From Acidimicrobiaceae bacterium UBA7830 (GTDB lineage: Bacteria > Actinomycetota > Acidimicrobiia > Acidimicrobiales > Ilumatobacteraceae), in assembly GCA_002501485.1 (NCBI GenBank), contig DLTS01000001.1, forward strand, positions 1-6,999: a stretch of DNA of 6,999 bases, written 5' to 3'. Below the pieces are notes generated by a model, which was not told where the DNA came from, ran no database searches, and was given only the letters and a program-made list of their open reading frames with translations. Positions 5,848 through 6,999 of the stretch are shown piece after piece (the stretch's first letter is position 1; every line of letters starts with the position of its first letter). Position numbers and translations under genes: made by a program.

Positions 5848-6999
5848 TCAGCCCCCTCTGCGTTTGCGCTGACGACGCAACGAGGCCGTTGCCAGTGAAG
5901 TCGGCAGTGTTCGCCGCCAGACGCTGAACGATGACAGCGGCGCGTCCGAGATGGGTGCAAGCCATGGCCACGGATAGATTGCTGCGGGAGAAATCTGTGC
6001 TGAACGCAAACGGAATCCTGGTACGGGCGCAGCGGTGACCGAAATATTTCCCGACTGCAGCAGTTCAACAGGGTCACCGACTCCGACACGTACTTCGCGC
6101 CTAAGGGCGAGGTCGGTGAGGCACTCAGTAAGAAAGACGAGACGCCGAGGGTGAAGTTTGAGCTTTCGCAGCAGAGGGGTGTCAAAAATGAAGAGCGCAG
6201 GAAGGTCCGGGTGGGCAGTCAGAGCCGGGTCGCTATCTCCAAGCGATTCGGCGGTGATCCAGACCACCTCGGGAGTGCGAGATGTGTCGATGGTCGGCGA
6301 AAGAGGCTCACGTGGTGGATGCTGACCTTTTCGAAGATCGATGGCATGAGCCGCCTCGTCTAGTTGCGGCTCATCAGGCCATTGGTCAATCGGGCAGGAA
6401 TGGCGAGATGGGCATTCGTCGCACAGCGCAGGCGCACGCTTGTCTACCTGCCATCTCGAGAATCCGTATGGCCGTCCGGTAGCTGACCCGATTGTCCATT
6501 GCCAGCCTGCTCGGTTCGCATACGATCCGTCGAGTAAGTGGCGGTACATCTTGCGTTCGCCCTCTTGCCAGTTGGCCCCTGATCTCACCGTCCAGTGCGA
6601 GGCCAGCCACATACGCACCTGATTTGGCACCCACCCATCCGTTTCCAATTCTGTCAGGGCGAAATCGAGACAGGCCATGACGTTTCGTTCGCCCCAGCCC
6701 TCTGCGTGAGGCCCCTCCGGCGGTTGGTGTCGAAGCGACTCAGCGAGATGAATTCCGATTCGGGCGTACATGTGCCGCGTGTATTCCTGCCATAACAACT
6801 CGTCTCTAAATTTGTCGCGGTCCCGTTCAGGGGCAGTCTCGACGTGTTCCCAGGCCTCTCTTAGCGTGAGCAGCCCGTGTCGAATAAATGGCGAGAGGCT
6901 TGACGCTCCGCGAGAGGAGATGGGAAGTACCTCATTTCGCTGAGAGGCATACCCGCGCGCGTTAAACGACTCGAGGGCTGCAAGCGCAGCCGTTCGACC
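5848..6999 (-). CDS. Photolyase/cryptochrome-type FAD-binding protein, C-terminal 383 residues (5' end outside window)
   Basis: The frame is open from the window edge to TGA at 5850-5848, so the start is not visible. A TTG at 6798 is internal, because residues before it match photolyases. Numbering the first visible codon as 1, residues about 29-180 are a photolyase FAD-binding domain (PF03441-type). It contains S-S-L-S-P-F-I-R-H-G-L-L-T at 33-45, L-L-W-Q-E-Y at 68-73, N-Q-V-R-M-W at 126-131, and D-G-S-Y-A-N-R-A-G-W-Q-W at 157-168. Cysteines at 110, 193, 196 and 202 (the last three C-x2-C-x5-C-P) resemble the Fe-S ligands of FeS-BCP photolyases. Residues about 244-367 resemble the alpha/beta domain normally found at the N-terminus, with V-V-W, G-D-S-D-P-A-L and G-D-P-V-E-L-L. 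The tail is basic (RRQRKRRGG). It probably acts in light-dependent DNA repair or light sensing, but the activity cannot be told from sequence. Confidence 0.85.
   Translation of the reverse strand, partial: GRTAALAALESFNARGYASQRNEVLPISSRGASSLSPFIRHGLLTLREAWEHVETAPERDRDKFRDELLWQEYTRHMYARIGIHLAESLRHQPPEGPHAEGWGERNVMACLDFALTELETDGWVPNQVRMWLASHWTVRSGANWQEGERKMYRHLLDGSYANRAGWQWTIGSATGRPYGFSRWQVDKRAPALCDECPSRHSCPIDQWPDEPQLDEAAHAIDLRKGQHPPREPLSPTIDTSRTPEVVWITAESLGDSDPALTAHPDLPALFIFDTPLLRKLKLHPRRLVFLTECLTDLALRREVRVGVGDPVELLQSGNISVTAAPVPGFRLRSAQISPAAIYPWPWLAPISDAPLSSFSVWRRTLPTSLATASLRRQRKRRGG

Noticed and set aside
6796..6798. TTG codon as the start of the photolyase-like gene, giving a 316-residue protein.
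   Set aside because: The frame has no stop up to the window edge, and the 67 residues before it match the linker and first helices of the FAD domain. The gene is cut by the window rather than starting there.

Overview
All supported genes in this window lie on the minus strand, so the biological order runs from high to low coordinates. The DNA is moderately GC-rich. Moderate GC, the MrpA-MrpB fusion and the acidic tail on MrpC suggest an actinobacterium, possibly close to Microbacteriaceae. That placement is an inference; no rRNA or other marker is present.

Region 1 (6999 to 5848) holds the 3' part of a photolyase/cryptochrome-type FAD-binding protein whose reading frame is open to the window edge. 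Two things stand out. A segment resembling the alpha/beta domain that normally opens photolyases lies at the C-terminus, after the FAD domain. Four cysteines are also spaced much like the [4Fe-4S] ligands of the FeS-BCP photolyases, although the FAD domain itself carries the WQW signature of ordinary photolyases.

Region 2 (5847 to 5684) is a 164-base gap. It carries a plausible promoter for the downstream operon, an imperfect direct repeat, a short palindrome, and a possible hairpin touching the GTG start of mrpA.

Region 3 (5683 to 1) is an Mrp-type multisubunit cation/proton antiporter operon, in the order mrpA (fused to mrpB), mrpC, mrpD, mrpE, mrpF, mrpG. mrpG runs off the window after 30 codons. 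Every junction is an ATGA overlap of 4 bases, or TGATG for F/G, so the subunits are almost certainly translationally coupled. The products assemble into one membrane complex related to the membrane arm of respiratory complex I. It exchanges cytoplasmic Na+ (or another monovalent cation) for external H+, supporting pH homeostasis and salt tolerance. MrpA and MrpD are the proton-channel-like subunits, with the expected charged residues intact. MrpC is NuoK-like, and E, F and G are small membrane subunits.

The antiporter is a known system in ordinary form. The photolyase-like protein is the part most worth a second look. No RNA genes, mobile elements or CRISPR arrays were seen.
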